Shown: positions 25,481-35,660, counted from the first letter of the stretch. The stretch: DNA of 64,000 nucleotides from Roseovarius arcticus (GCF_006125015.1 NZ_SZZN01000001.1:3472001-3536000), one strand, 5' to 3'. Program-made: numbers and translations. The notes: generated from the letters alone by a model not told the origin.

Positions 25481-26422
25481 TCAGTCCAACGGCTTCAGAC
25501 CCGCTTCAATCTGCGCGCGTTTATCTTCGAGGAAGGGCGGTAGGGCGAGGCTCTCACCCAGCGCTTCCATCGGCTCGTCTACGGCAAAGCCCGGCCCGTC
25601 AGTTGCGATCTCGAACAGATTGCCGCCCGGTTCGCGGAAATACAGGCTGCGGAAGTAATACCGTTCGACCTCGCCGGAATTGGGAATTTTGAATTCGGCC
25701 AAGCGTTCTGCCCATGCATGGCTCGTATCCCTGTCCGGCGTTCGAAACGCTACGTGGTGCACCGCGCCTGCGCCTTGTCGGGCCGTCGGCAAATCGGGCT
25801 GAACGGCAACATGCAGTTCGCTTGCCGCACCGCCGGCGCCCATCTCAAAGACATGCACCTTCCCGCCGCCGTCCGGGCTGGCATAATCACGTGTCGGGCG
25901 CATGTTCAGAACCTGTGTCAGCACCGTATGCGTTGGGCCCAGGTCAGGCACCGAAATCGTGATTGGCCCCAGACCTCGGATCTGATGTTGCGCCGGCACT
26001 GGGCTGCGCTCCCACGGATGCGCGTCGCCCGCATCATCTGCGGTCAGTCGGAACCGCTGCCCCTCCGGATCATCAAAATCAAGCGTGGCGCGGCCATCGA
26101 GCGTGGTGATTTTGCCCTGTTTCAGTCCGTTGTCGGACAGACGTCCGGCCCAGAAATCAAGACTATCTTGGTTAACCCGCAGCCCGGTGCGGCTGATCGA
26201 ACGGGTGCCGCGACGTTCCTGCGCCGCTGGCCAGTCAAAGAATGTCAGGTCTGTGCCCGGCGTTGCCTTTCCGTCGGCATAAAACAGGTGATAGGCGGAT
26301 GTGTCGTCTTGATTAACGGTCTTTTTGACCAGACGCAGGCCCAGTATTTGAGTGTAGAACCGCTTGTTTGCCGCTGCGTCGGCGGTGATCGCTGTCAGAT
26401 GGTGGATTCCAGTTAGGTCCAT
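25481..26422 (-). CDS. Ring-cleaving dioxygenase of the VOC superfamily (MhqO-like)
   Basis: This 313-residue protein has two VOC domains. The first starts MDLTGIHHLTAITADAAANKRFYTQILGLRLVKK in the family pattern, with His8 a metal ligand; the second supplies a His in GAVHHVAFRTPD and a Glu in NLFEIATDGPGFAVDEP. It is a paralogue of the dioxygenase half of the 21971-23530 fusion but lacks an esterase. I chose the ATG at 26422 with AAAGGGGG just upstream. It is divergent from a LysR regulator across 117 bases, the usual sign of regulator control. Confidence 0.92.
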   Translation of the reverse strand: MDLTGIHHLTAITADAAANKRFYTQILGLRLVKKTVNQDDTSAYHLFYADGKATPGTDLTFFDWPAAQERRGTRSISRTGLRVNQDSLDFWAGRLSDNGLKQGKITTLDGRATLDFDDPEGQRFRLTADDAGDAHPWERSPVPAQHQIRGLGPITISVPDLGPTHTVLTQVLNMRPTRDYASPDGGGKVHVFEMGAGGAASELHVAVQPDLPTARQGAGAVHHVAFRTPDRDTSHAWAERLAEFKIPNSGEVERYYFRSLYFREPGGNLFEIATDGPGFAVDEPMEALGESLALPPFLEDKRAQIEAGLKPLD

Positions 26423-26539
26423 TTTGGCCCCCTTTCGTTGCATCAAATATCAGGGTTTTGATCGTTTGTTGCCAGCGATAGAGTTGCGAAAGCCGCGTTC
26501 TGTTATTGCGAACGGCTTGGTGCCTGCTAATCTTTCCCA

Positions 26540-27448
26540 ATGCGGTATACTTTGGATGAGATCGAAACCTTCCTCGCTGTCATGGAGCTTGGCACCATAA
26601 CGGCTGCCGCTGCGCGTCTGAATCTATCGAAATCCGTTATCAGCAAGCGTATTTCGGATCTGGAACTTACGCTCGCTACGGCACTGTTTCGCCGCAACGC
26701 AGGTCGCATCACACCAACCGAGGCCGCCCAGATGTTGGATGGCCGGTTACGTCCGGCTTTGGCTGAATTGACCGCCGCCACCGAAGGCGCCGCCTGGGGC
26801 GGTGCGGGAGACGACATCCTGCGTGGAACGCTCTCGATCGCCGCGCCGATGAGTTTTGGAACGCTTTATCTGTCGCCGATCATTGCCCGCTTTGCGGCGC
26901 AAAATCCGGAACTTCACCTTCGCCTCGACTATGACGATCGGGCGCGCGATCTGCTGCATGATGGCTTTGACGTGGCTATTCGCATTGGCCAATTGCGCGA
27001 CACCGCTCTCATGCAGCGCAAACTTTGTGAGGATGAAACTATCCCCTGTGCCAGCCCTGCCTATCTAGATCGAAATGGGCGGCCGACGTCCTTGGCAGAA
27101 TTGCGTGATCATCAGGTTATCGGTTACAACCATATGTCGAACGCGCAACTTTGGACGCTCCATGGCAATGTTCCGCCACCACTGCACAGCCGCCTTACGT
27201 TGAACAACGGTGAGGCGATCCGCGACATGGCAATCGAAGGACTGGGCATCGCTATCCTGCCCGGCTTTCTCGTGGCGGCTGCCATTTTCCATGGCGTGCT
27301 GGAACGTATCTTGCCCGGCATGGAAACACGCCGCTTGCCAATCGCTGCCGTTTGGCCGCCCGTCACGCCGATGCCGCCGAAACTACGTCACTTTGTTGAT
27401 CACTTGCTTGTTGAGCTTGATGGTGGGCAGCCATGGAAGTTTCACTAA
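26540..27448 (+). CDS. LysR-family transcriptional regulator
   Basis: This 302-residue protein has an N-terminal winged helix-turn-helix (about 1-60, EIETFLAVMELGTITAAAARLNLSKSVISKRI) and a C-terminal substrate-binding-like domain (about 90-290) with the end-domain pattern AIEGLGIAILPGFLV. It is divergent from the second dioxygenase gene, whose promoter it probably controls in response to an aromatic or quinone-like ligand. The 117-base gap contains two near-copies of TTGCGAA (around 26483 and 26506), candidate half-sites, but a T-N11-A box is not certain. Confidence 0.93.
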   Translation: MRYTLDEIETFLAVMELGTITAAAARLNLSKSVISKRISDLELTLATALFRRNAGRITPTEAAQMLDGRLRPALAELTAATEGAAWGGAGDDILRGTLSIAAPMSFGTLYLSPIIARFAAQNPELHLRLDYDDRARDLLHDGFDVAIRIGQLRDTALMQRKLCEDETIPCASPAYLDRNGRPTSLAELRDHQVIGYNHMSNAQLWTLHGNVPPPLHSRLTLNNGEAIRDMAIEGLGIAILPGFLVAAAIFHGVLERILPGMETRRLPIAAVWPPVTPMPPKLRHFVDHLLVELDGGQPWKFH

Positions 27449-27507
27449 CAAGACCTCTAGTACTGCAGGTATATCCGCGCCAAGATGTAGGCCGGATCGG
27501 CTGGGCG

Positions 27508-29067
27508 CTATCTCATCCAAATTTCGACACGGCGATTGGCGCGACGGCCCCATTCGCTGTCATCGCAGGCCATTGGCATCGCTTCACCAAAGGCTTCGGT
27601 TTCTATCTTGAGGCGGTCCAGTTGCGCCGTCTCGGCGGAGTGAAGGACCGCATCGCGCACAGCCTTGGCGCGGCGCAGGGCGATTTTGCGGTTCGCGCCC
27701 GCTGGACCCTCACCATCGGAAAACCCGACAAAAACCAACTGCCGCCCATCGTAGAAGCCGCTCTCTAGCGCGCGGGCCAGACCATCGACGTTAGAGCGTG
27801 ACTGCGCGTCCAGCCGGGCAGATCCCGGCTCGAACCGAAAGGTCGTGGTCAGGCGTTTTAGCGGGCTGAGAATCTGTGTCATGCGCTGCAGGTCGCCCAA
27901 AGTCACCTCCTGGCCAGCGCGCAGCACGGCGTTGGCAAATCGGTCGCCCTGATCGTTTATCGCAATCTCTTCGGGCAGTTGATCGACGAATCCAGCGCGC
28001 CGGATCACGAGCTGCGCGGCAGGCTCACGCGTGAAGGCCAGAAATTCGCGCACCAGCTTGGGCAGGCGGCGGGCCGGCAGATAGAGAAACATGGGCGCGG
28101 TCAGGGGGTAATCCTCGGTCTTGACCGCGCGGCGTGTCGCCTGCATCGCAAAGCCGCACTCACCCGTCAGGGCCAACTCGAAGGTCAGCCCCTTTTCCGA
28201 GCGGCTTCCAATGCCCAGCGCAAAGGGATCCTGTGACACGGCCTGCGACAGCGCGGCCCCGTCCAAGTGCCGGATTGTTCCGTCCACAAATGCGGTGGCG
28301 CCGCCCTGCAACATGCGCCGCTCGGTCGACTGACCGAGGCCGGTCGTGGAGTCATGCAAATGCACCGCGATTGGCGCATCGGCGCCTCCCAATTGCACCC
28401 AGTCGGTAATCTCACCCGCCAGCACTTGGGCCAGTTGGGGTGTCGTGATCGTCGTGACCGGATTGCCCGCCGACACCAGCGGCACCAACGCGTCGAGGGC
28501 CAGAACCCGGCTGCGCCGCGTGTCCCGCAGATCACCCAGGCCGGCCTCGCGGCCACGGATCGCCTCGCTGCGGGTGACTTCGCGCAGGGACATGACCATA
28601 TCGGCCTCGCCTGCCAGCAGGTCGGCAAAGCCCTCGTCGGTGTTGGTCAAACGTAGGTAGAAACGCCCGCGCGCCTCGCCGTTGGTGGGATCGGACAGCG
28701 TGTAGGCAAAGCTGACGTCGGAGGCATTATCGCGCGCCGCCTCAAGGCCTTGGCGCAGCGCGAATGCCTCAATCAGGGCAGGCATCAGGATATGCCCGAT
28801 CGTCGGTGCGCCCGATAGGGTGACCTCGGCGACGTACGCGTTGAGGTTTGGGCAACCCGGCCCCTCGCACAGCACCCCCGAGCCATCGACGGTAAGTTCG
28901 CCATAGATGGTGTCGACCCGGTAGAATTCACCGTCGAAGCCCAGCAGATCGCCGGTGATAGTGACATCGCCGTCACGCGACGTCAGAGTCACGTCCTGAG
29001 CCATGGCAGGCAGGCAGGCCATAAATGGGAAAAGTGCGGCGAAAATCGCCGCACGTATCTGTCTCAT
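27508..29067 (-). CDS. PstS-like substrate-binding domain fused to OmpA C-terminal domain
   Basis: This 519-residue exported protein has a signal peptide (MRQIRAAIFAALFPFMACLPAMAQ), then a small domain with two Cys (CEGPGC). A phosphate-binding-protein-like domain follows (about 80-370, with GEADMVMSLREVTRSE and QLAQVLAGEITDWVQLGG, as in PstS), then an OmpA-like peptidoglycan-binding domain (about 400-519, FRFEPGSARLDAQSRSNVDGLA and RRANRRVEIWMR). It would hold a ligand-binding domain against the cell wall. The next gene upstream on the same strand is 23 bases away, and secA lies beyond it. The ligand is unknown. Confidence 0.87.
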   Translation of the reverse strand: MRQIRAAIFAALFPFMACLPAMAQDVTLTSRDGDVTITGDLLGFDGEFYRVDTIYGELTVDGSGVLCEGPGCPNLNAYVAEVTLSGAPTIGHILMPALIEAFALRQGLEAARDNASDVSFAYTLSDPTNGEARGRFYLRLTNTDEGFADLLAGEADMVMSLREVTRSEAIRGREAGLGDLRDTRRSRVLALDALVPLVSAGNPVTTITTPQLAQVLAGEITDWVQLGGADAPIAVHLHDSTTGLGQSTERRMLQGGATAFVDGTIRHLDGAALSQAVSQDPFALGIGSRSEKGLTFELALTGECGFAMQATRRAVKTEDYPLTAPMFLYLPARRLPKLVREFLAFTREPAAQLVIRRAGFVDQLPEEIAINDQGDRFANAVLRAGQEVTLGDLQRMTQILSPLKRLTTTFRFEPGSARLDAQSRSNVDGLARALESGFYDGRQLVFVGFSDGEGPAGANRKIALRRAKAVRDAVLHSAETAQLDRLKIETEAFGEAMPMACDDSEWGRRANRRVEIWMR

Positions 29068-29090
29068 CGGTTTGCCCTCGGACGCAGGTG

Positions 29091-30089
29091 TCAGTTGCGC
29101 GCGATGGTGAGGTCATTCAACAGATTTTTCAACACCAGAAAGTCGCCAACCGCATCACATCCCGGCATCATCAGCGTCAGATCCTGCACTTTGAGGGTGC
29201 CAGTCGGCTCCATTTGCAGTGCCTGTGCCTCGACATCGCGGTTACAATTAAGCGCTGTCACCTCTGCATCGACCTGTAATGCGACATCACCATCACGGCC
29301 CGACATCTGGCTGGGGAAGGTATATATTTCAGCCATCAACGCGTCAGGCTGATCCGCAGCGCCTAGCCGCGTGAGAAAGCCGCGGTCGCCATCTGCAGCG
29401 GCTGCGACGTTGCGGCGCGCATTTGCCCATACGTGACCTTCGTCAGAGTAATCTGCACCAAATTCCAGCGCGTGAAGCGTAATGCCTGCATCGCCCTGCC
29501 ATTGCACAGCGGCGCGCTGATAAAATTCCAAGCTCTCTACATCGGCATTTGCCACGGCGCCCTCGCCATTGGTGAATGCGGCAATAAACACCGCCTTTTT
29601 CGTAAGTGCAGGCACCAGCATGGTCGCTTGGCCGCCCTCATCGGTGACTTCCGTAAACATCATGCCATTGTGGTGCAGGGTAAATCGCTCGCCAGGGGCG
29701 CATCGGGCGTCCAAGGTCAAGGCAACCATGGCGCCGGGCGCAGGAGCTGCGCTCAGCTCATACTCGCACGCGAGGCTTGGGGCTGGCTCCTCGCTGGGAA
29801 GGGCATCAGTCATGACGGCGGCCAGCGCATCGTCAAGCGCTGCCTCGCGGACAGGCTCATCCGGCAGGATTGCAGGCTCCATCGCGGCGGCGGGCGGTTT
29901 GGGCACAGACGATGTCAGCGTGATTGACGACAGTTGCAGGGCAGCAGCATCGCGCGGTGCGGCGGGTGTGGGTGCGATTTCTTCCAGCGCGACCGGATCT
30001 TTGGTCGTGCGGGATTGCATGAAATGGCCTGCGCCTAGCGCTATGGCCAACGTTCCGCATCCAAGGGCGATCATTTTGATCTTTTGCAT
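29091..30089 (-). CDS. secA-linked periplasmic protein of unknown function
   Basis: This 332-residue protein has an N-terminal membrane anchor or uncleaved signal (about residues 4-22), then a low-complexity Pro/Ala/Glu-rich linker (about 30-100) and a beta-rich domain with four Cys (ACEYEL, ARCAPG, LNCNRD, MPGCDA). Relatives in Rhodobacteraceae next to secA have been labelled translocase, but no Sec signature is visible and I would not adopt that name. I chose the ATG at 30089, preceded by GGAGG. It is probably co-transcribed with the PstS/OmpA chimera downstream. Confidence 0.75.
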   Translation of the reverse strand: MQKIKMIALGCGTLAIALGAGHFMQSRTTKDPVALEEIAPTPAAPRDAAALQLSSITLTSSVPKPPAAAMEPAILPDEPVREAALDDALAAVMTDALPSEEPAPSLACEYELSAAPAPGAMVALTLDARCAPGERFTLHHNGMMFTEVTDEGGQATMLVPALTKKAVFIAAFTNGEGAVANADVESLEFYQRAAVQWQGDAGITLHALEFGADYSDEGHVWANARRNVAAAADGDRGFLTRLGAADQPDALMAEIYTFPSQMSGRDGDVALQVDAEVTALNCNRDVEAQALQMEPTGTLKVQDLTLMMPGCDAVGDFLVLKNLLNDLTIARN

Positions 30090-30176
30090 CACATACCTCC
30101 ACACCTGAAAAATAGGCTATGCGGAGGGTCTAGCTGCCGATAAGGGCGCACATGTGGCACAAGCGGGGTCTCATTC

Positions 30177-30196
30177 GGGCCGCACTATGGCGGCCC
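30177..30196. terminator. Weak stem-loop after secA
   Basis: A 7-base inverted repeat (GGGCCGC, loop ACTATG, GCGGCCC) lies about 50 bases beyond the secA stop. No T-run is present on either strand. Confidence 0.3.
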
Positions 30197-30244
30197 GGTG
30201 ACCAAGGTCATTGCTGTTCCGGCGGGAATTGCTGCGCTGCCTTG

Positions 30245-32965
30245 TCAGGCAATGCGCCCATGACAATGCTTGAACTTGTTACCCGATCCACAGGGGCAAG
30301 CCGTGTTGCGGCTTGGGTTGCCCCATGTCGACTGGTCGCTCTCGTCAAAGCCTTCTAGCGCGGCTTCGGAGGGGGTGTTCGCGGTCTGCTCCCCATCCGG
30401 TTGCGGGCTCGCGGCGTCGGTCTGAGCCTTGAGCGCGGCGCGCTCATCCATCATCTGCTGCAGCATTTTTTGCTGGTCTGGCTCGGCCATTGGCTGCACC
30501 TGTCCCAGTTTTTGGGTCACATCCTGGCGCAGCGTGTCCAGCATCGTCTCAAACAGGGCGAACGCCTCGTTCTTGTACTCATTCAGAGGGTCGCGCTGTG
30601 CGTAGCCCCGAAATCCGACGACGCTGCGCAGATGTTCAAGCGTCAGCAGGTGTTCGCGCCACTTGGCATCAATCGTCTGCAGCAGAAGCTGTTTTTCCAC
30701 CAAACGCATATTGCCCGGACCGAATGCGACAGCCTTCTTGGCCATCATCTCGTTCGCATTCTTTTCAATCCGTTCGCTGATGTCTTCGTCGTCGACACCT
30801 TCCTCTTCGGCCCATGCCTGCACGGGCAGATCCATGTTCAGCTGCTCCATGATGGCTGTGTGCAGCCCGTCCATGTCCCACTGATCGGCGTAGGTTTTCG
30901 GTGGCATATATTGATCGACCAGATCGTCAATCACCTCGCCGCGCATGTCCTTGACGATATCGCTCAGATCGTCAGCGCGCATAATGTCGAGGCGCTGCTT
31001 AAAGATCACCTTGCGCTGCTCGTTCATCACGTCGTCGAATTTCAGCAGCTGCTTTCGGATGTCAAAGTTGCGACCCTCGACTTTGGCTTGCGCACGTTCC
31101 AGCGATTTGTTCACCCACGGGTGAATGATCGCTTCGTCCTCTTTCATGCCAAGGCCCGACAGCACCTTTTCCAATCGCTCCGAGCCGAAAATGCGCATCA
31201 GATCGTCGTCAAGCGACAAGAAGAAGGACGATTGGCCAGGATCGCCCTGACGGCCCGACCGGCCGCGAAGCTGGTTGTCAATCCGGCGGCTCTCGTGGCG
31301 TTCGGTCGCGAGGACAAAAAGACCGCCGGCGTCGATCACTGCCTGCTCTTCTGCGGCGTGACCGGCCTCGATGCGACCGCGGATTTCTGCCGGATCGCCT
31401 TCGGGATCGGCATTGATCGCGTCCATAATCTTGAGCTCGATATTGCCGCCGAGTTTGATGTCGGTACCGCGTCCGGCCATGTTGGTGGCGATGGTCACTG
31501 CGCCCAGTTTGCCCGCGTCGCCGACGATCTGCGCCTCTTTTTCGTGCTGGCGCGCGTTCAGGACGTTATGGTCAATCCCCGCATCGGTCAGCAACTGGCT
31601 AATCGTTTCCGATTTTTCGATCGATGTGGTGCCGACCAGCGTCGGTTGGCCCTTTTCCTTGGCTTCTTTGATCTCTTCGACCACGGCCTTGTACTTCTCT
31701 GCCGTGGTGCGGAATACCGCGTCGTCCTTGTCAACGCGCGCGATGGGCCGGTTCGTTGGCACGGCGATCACGCCTAGGCCGTAAATCTCGGCAAATTCGT
31801 CCGCCTCGGTCATCGCGGTTCCGGTCATACCCGATAGCTTGTCATAGAGTCGGAAATAGTTCTGGAACGTTACCTGTGCCAGCGTCACGTTCTCGGGCTG
31901 AATGTCAGCGCCTTCCTTTGCCTCAATAGCCTGATGCAGACCGTCGGACAGGCGACGGCCCGACATCATACGGCCGGTAAACTCGTCGATCAGCACGACC
32001 TCCGTCCCTCGGACAATGTAGTCTTTGTCTTTTTGGAACAGTTTGTGCGCGCGCAGGCCTTGGTTGACGTGATGCACGATCGTCGTGCTTTCTGGGTCAT
32101 ACAGCGATTGATCTTCGGGCAGCACGCCGCGCTCGACCAGCAGCGTCTCAAGAAATTCGTTACCTTCGTCGGTAAAGGTAACACCGCGGGTCTTCTCATC
32201 GACCTTGAAGTGTTCTTCCTTCAGCTCAGGTATTAGCTTGTCTATCGCCAGATACAAATCGCTGCGGTCCTGCGCAGGGCCAGAGATAATCAGCGGGGTG
32301 CGCGCCTCATCAATCAAGATGCTGTCGACTTCGTCCACGATAGCATAGTTGTGGCCGCGCTGGTTCATCTGGGTCAACTCGGACTTCATATTGTCGCGCA
32401 GGTAGTCAAAGCCCAGCTCGTTATTGGTGGCATAGGTGACATCGCAAGCATAAGCGCGCTGCTTTTCGTCCTCGGGCTGGTTCGGGTAGACGACGCCAGT
32501 TGTCATGCCCAGCGCGCCAAATACGGCACTCATCCACTCGGCGTCACGTTTGGCCAGGTAGTCATTGACCGTTACGATGTGCACGCCCTTGCCGCCAAGC
32601 GCGTTCAGATATGCAGGGAAGGTCGCGACCAGCGTTTTGCCCTCGCCAGTTTTCATCTCCGAAATATTGCCCTGATGCAGAAAAATGCCGCCCATCAACT
32701 GTACGTCAAAGGCCCGCAGACCCAGCGCACGGCGCGCCGCCTCTCGGCAGTTGGCAAAGGCTTCGGGCAGCAGATCGTCCAGCGCCTCGCCTGCCTGTAG
32801 GCGGGCACGCAGGTCCTCAGTTTTGGCGATTAAGCCCGCGTCGTCCAGCGTCTCAATCTCAGGCTCCAGCGCATTGATCTTTGCGATCAGTGGCCGCGTC
32901 GCCTTGACCAAGCGGTCATTCTGAGTGCCGAAAACCTTACGGGCGACCGTTCCAATACCCAGCAT
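30245..32965 (-). CDS. secA: Preprotein translocase ATPase SecA
   Basis: This 906-residue motor drives post-translational export through SecYEG. Visible parts are the Walker A-region text [17 protein letters not shown], the Walker B-type [19 protein letters not shown], the second nucleotide domain with [13 protein letters not shown] and [18 protein letters not shown], and the C-terminal zinc motif [14 protein letters not shown] (SEC-C). I chose the ATG at 32965 for the standard [13 protein letters not shown] start; the reading from 33031 adds 22 unsupported residues. It is divergent from a parvulin-type chaperone gene. Confidence 0.97.
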   Translation of the reverse strand: MLGIGTVARKVFGTQNDRLVKATRPLIAKINALEPEIETLDDAGLIAKTEDLRARLQAGEALDDLLPEAFANCREAARRALGLRAFDVQLMGGIFLHQGNISEMKTGEGKTLVATFPAYLNALGGKGVHIVTVNDYLAKRDAEWMSAVFGALGMTTGVVYPNQPEDEKQRAYACDVTYATNNELGFDYLRDNMKSELTQMNQRGHNYAIVDEVDSILIDEARTPLIISGPAQDRSDLYLAIDKLIPELKEEHFKVDEKTRGVTFTDEGNEFLETLLVERGVLPEDQSLYDPESTTIVHHVNQGLRAHKLFQKDKDYIVRGTEVVLIDEFTGRMMSGRRLSDGLHQAIEAKEGADIQPENVTLAQVTFQNYFRLYDKLSGMTGTAMTEADEFAEIYGLGVIAVPTNRPIARVDKDDAVFRTTAEKYKAVVEEIKEAKEKGQPTLVGTTSIEKSETISQLLTDAGIDHNVLNARQHEKEAQIVGDAGKLGAVTIATNMAGRGTDIKLGGNIELKIMDAINADPEGDPAEIRGRIEAGHAAEEQAVIDAGGLFVLATERHESRRIDNQLRGRSGRQGDPGQSSFFLSLDDDLMRIFGSERLEKVLSGLGMKEDEAIIHPWVNKSLERAQAKVEGRNFDIRKQLLKFDDVMNEQRKVIFKQRLDIMRADDLSDIVKDMRGEVIDDLVDQYMPPKTYADQWDMDGLHTAIMEQLNMDLPVQAWAEEEGVDDEDISERIEKNANEMMAKKAVAFGPGNMRLVEKQLLLQTIDAKWREHLLTLEHLRSVVGFRGYAQRDPLNEYKNEAFALFETMLDTLRQDVTQKLGQVQPMAEPDQQKMLQQMMDERAALKAQTDAASPQPDGEQTANTPSEAALEGFDESDQSTWGNPSRNTACPCGSGNKFKHCHGRIA

Positions 32966-33159
32966 GTTCAATACGTTCCCGTCTTGTGATCTGTTGTGTC
33001 TGGCAATGACTTGTCCCGTCAGCGTTGCCACCCTATGTCGGGCGGGGTATCAGCGGGATATGCCTTTAATCCAAAGGCGATGTAAGCTTCCGCTGGCTTA
33101 GTGTCAACGTCGCGCACCCTGCGCGGCACCTACCGCCGCAAACTGTGAAGGAATAATAT

Positions 33160-34029
33160 ATGTTCGACCGTCTCAAGCCGATCATCACCTCTGCCATGCT
33201 GATTGGGGCGCTTGGCGCGTCGCCTCTCCTTGCTGAGGGCGAAACAGGGGACGCACCTAACGCCGACACGGTTGTCGCGACGGTTGCGGGCACCGACATA
33301 ACGCTGGGCCATATGTTGACCCTGCGCGCGGGCCTGCCCGAGCAGTTTGCGCAGGTTCCTGCCGACGTGCTCTATCCTGGTATTCTGGACCAGTTGATTC
33401 AGCAAACCCTGCTGGCGGATGCCCATGATGGCGATTTGTCCCGCCGTGCCGCCCTGTCGCTAGAGAATGAGCGCCGTGCGCTGATCGCCGCCGAAGAAAT
33501 GGCCGACATCGCCGAAACTGCTGTGACGGATGAGGCTGTCCAGACCTATTTTGACGAGAATTTCCTGAATGGCGAAGCGGTCACCGAGTATAATGCCGCG
33601 CACATTCTGGTCGAAACCGAAGAAGAAGCGGCGGCACTGGTAGAAGAGCTAAAAGGCGGCGCTGATTTCGGCGCACTGGCAGAAGAGCATTCCACCGGCC
33701 CATCCGGTCCGTCGGGCGGTCAGTTGGGCTGGTTCAGCGACGGCATGATGGTCGAGCCATTCCAAGTAGCGGTTGAGGGTATGGAGCCCGGCAGCGTCAG
33801 CGATCCGGTCCAGACGCAATTCGGCTGGCACGTCATCAAACTGGAAGAAACCCGCGCCAAGGACGCCCCCAAGCTGGAGGACGTGCGCGCCGAGATTGAG
33901 GACGCACTGCGCCAGCAAGCCATCACGCAGGCCATCACCAAGCTGCAGGGTGAGAACGATGTCGACCGCACCGCCGGCGATGCGATGGACCCCGAAGTGC
34001 TGAACCAAATCGACCTGCTGGACGAGTAA
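33160..34029 (+). CDS. Periplasmic parvulin-type peptidyl-prolyl isomerase
   Basis: This 289-residue exported folding helper has a signal peptide (about 1-25, ending SPLLAEG). An N-terminal chaperone-like helical region (about 35-130) precedes the parvulin domain (about 140-235), with AAHILVETEEEA, ADFGALAEEHSTGPSG and GGQLGWFSDGMMVEPF, and an acidic C-terminus. It resembles PrsA/SurA-type isomerases. AAGGA precedes the ATG. It is divergent from secA, consistent with a role after secretion, and it heads a group with argJ and mutT. Confidence 0.92.
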   Translation: MFDRLKPIITSAMLIGALGASPLLAEGETGDAPNADTVVATVAGTDITLGHMLTLRAGLPEQFAQVPADVLYPGILDQLIQQTLLADAHDGDLSRRAALSLENERRALIAAEEMADIAETAVTDEAVQTYFDENFLNGEAVTEYNAAHILVETEEEAAALVEELKGGADFGALAEEHSTGPSGPSGGQLGWFSDGMMVEPFQVAVEGMEPGSVSDPVQTQFGWHVIKLEETRAKDAPKLEDVRAEIEDALRQQAITQAITKLQGENDVDRTAGDAMDPEVLNQIDLLDE

Positions 34030-34035
34030 GCGCGA

Positions 34036-35265
34036 ATGGCCAAGATCACCTCCGTTTCTCCGCTGGCGCCTGCGGCGTTTCCCGATCTGCCCGTGATCGA
34101 GGGGGTCCGGTTTGCCAGCATCGCCGCAGGCGTTCGCTATGCCGGGCGTACAGACGTCATGCTGGCGCACCTCGCGCCCGGCAGCACGGTGGCGGGGGTG
34201 TTCACCCGGTCGGCCACACGGTCAGCTCCTGTGCTGGATTGCCAGGCCAAGATCAGTCGGACTGGCAACGAGGGCGCGGCAATCATTGTGAACTCGGGTA
34301 ATTCTAATGCCTTTACCGGGCGGCACGGCGTGGCATCTGTGCGCGCCGTGACCTCCGGTGTGGCTGAGATACTGGGGCTGCCCGATTATCGGGTGTTCTC
34401 CTCCTCCACCGGTGTGATCGGCGAGCCGATGAAGCACGAGAGAATCGTCGCAGTTCTGGGCGAGTTGAGCGCATCGCTGAGCGCGAGCGGCATCGCCGAC
34501 GCGGCCCGCGCGATTATGACGACTGACACATTCCCAAAAGGATCGTCTACCGAGGTCGAAGTAGACGGCAAGGTCGTGCGTATCGCCGGAATCGCCAAAG
34601 GGTCAGGCATGATTGAGCCTGATATGGGCACGATGCTGGTTTATATCTTCACCGACGCCGCTGTGCCGCAACCCGTCTTGCAATCAATGACTGCTGCGCT
34701 GAACCGGACGACATTTAACTGCATCACAGTAGATAGCGACACGTCGACCTCCGACACACTCTTGGTAGGCGCGACGGGCGCATCCGGTGTCGCGATTTCC
34801 GAGCATTCCATAGGGTTCATGGAGGGGCTGCGCCGCGTCATGCTGGACCTCGCACAACAGGTGGTTCGCGATGGCGAAGGTGCGACTAAACTGGTCGAGA
34901 TTTCAGTAACAGGCGCAGCCAGCGATGCGGATGCCCACAAACATGCGAAATCAATCGCCAACTCACCCTTGGTCAAAACGGCCATCGCGGGTGAAGACCC
35001 AAATTGGGGCCGCATCGTTATGGCCGTGGGAAAATCCGGCGCGCGCGCGGATCGCGATACACTGGCGATCTGGTTTGGCGATATCAAAGTGGCCGAAGAT
35101 GGCTGGGTCAGCCCCGCCTATGACGAAGACGCAGCGGCAGCCTACCTGAAGCGCCAAGAGCTGGTCATCCACGTCGATCTGGGCCTTGGCGGCGGAACTG
35201 CGCGCGTTTGGACCTGCGATCTGACGCATGGCTATATCGACATAAACGCTGACTACCGCTCGTGA
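34036..35265 (+). CDS. argJ: Bifunctional glutamate N-acetyltransferase / ornithine acetyltransferase
   Basis: This 409-residue enzyme of arginine synthesis transfers acetyl from N-acetylornithine to glutamate. Such proteins self-cleave before a catalytic Thr within KGSGMI-x-PxMATML. Here the site reads KGSGMIEPDMGTMLVYIF, so the residue before Thr199 is Gly198 instead of the usual Ala. Other conserved text includes STGVIGEPM, NCITVDSDTSTSDT and EDPNWGRIV. It follows the parvulin gene by 6 bases and overlaps mutT as GTGA. argG lies 22 kb away. Confidence 0.95.
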   Translation: MAKITSVSPLAPAAFPDLPVIEGVRFASIAAGVRYAGRTDVMLAHLAPGSTVAGVFTRSATRSAPVLDCQAKISRTGNEGAAIIVNSGNSNAFTGRHGVASVRAVTSGVAEILGLPDYRVFSSSTGVIGEPMKHERIVAVLGELSASLSASGIADAARAIMTTDTFPKGSSTEVEVDGKVVRIAGIAKGSGMIEPDMGTMLVYIFTDAAVPQPVLQSMTAALNRTTFNCITVDSDTSTSDTLLVGATGASGVAISEHSIGFMEGLRRVMLDLAQQVVRDGEGATKLVEISVTGAASDADAHKHAKSIANSPLVKTAIAGEDPNWGRIVMAVGKSGARADRDTLAIWFGDIKVAEDGWVSPAYDEDAAAAYLKRQELVIHVDLGLGGGTARVWTCDLTHGYIDINADYRS

Positions 35266-35660
35266 AGACCGTCCTTGTATCGGCGGTTGCGCTGATCGAC
35301 GTGGACGGGCGCGTGCTGCTTGCGCAGCGCCCTAAGGGCAAATCGATGGCAGGCCTTTGGGAGTTTCCGGGCGGCAAGGTGGAGGCGGGCGAGACGCCAG
35401 AGGCTGCGCTGATTCGCGAGCTACGCGAGGAGCTTGGCATTGATACATGGTCCAGTTGCCTCGCTCCGCTGACTTTCGCGAGCCATTCTTACGATGATTT
35501 TCACCTGCTGATGCCGCTATTCGCCTGCCGCAAATGGGACGGGATTGTTCAGGGACGCGAGGGGCAGGCGCTAAAATGGGTACGGGCGGGCGATCTCAGG
35601 GATTATCCGATGCCAGCCGCAGACGTGCCGCTTATCCCAATCCTGCGGGATTGGCTCTGA
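35262..35660 (+). CDS. mutT: 8-oxo-dGTP diphosphatase MutT (Nudix)
   Basis: This 132-residue nucleotide-pool sanitiser has a complete Nudix box, GGKVEAGETPEAALIRELREELGI (about residues 37-60), preceded by the MutT-type LLAQRPKGKSMAGLWEFPG. It hydrolyses oxidised dGTP to prevent mutations. The start is GTG at 35262 overlapping the argJ stop (GTGA). An intrinsic terminator follows about 50 bases after the stop. Confidence 0.94.
   Translation: MKTVLVSAVALIDVDGRVLLAQRPKGKSMAGLWEFPGGKVEAGETPEAALIRELREELGIDTWSSCLAPLTFASHSYDDFHLLMPLFACRKWDGIVQGREGQALKWVRAGDLRDYPMPAADVPLIPILRDWL

Noticed and set aside
30401..31777. 458-codon open frame on the plus strand inside secA
   Set aside because: It is fully antisense to conserved secA and rich in His, Leu, Gln and Val as antisense frames of Glu/Asp-rich genes are; no family or ribosome-binding site.
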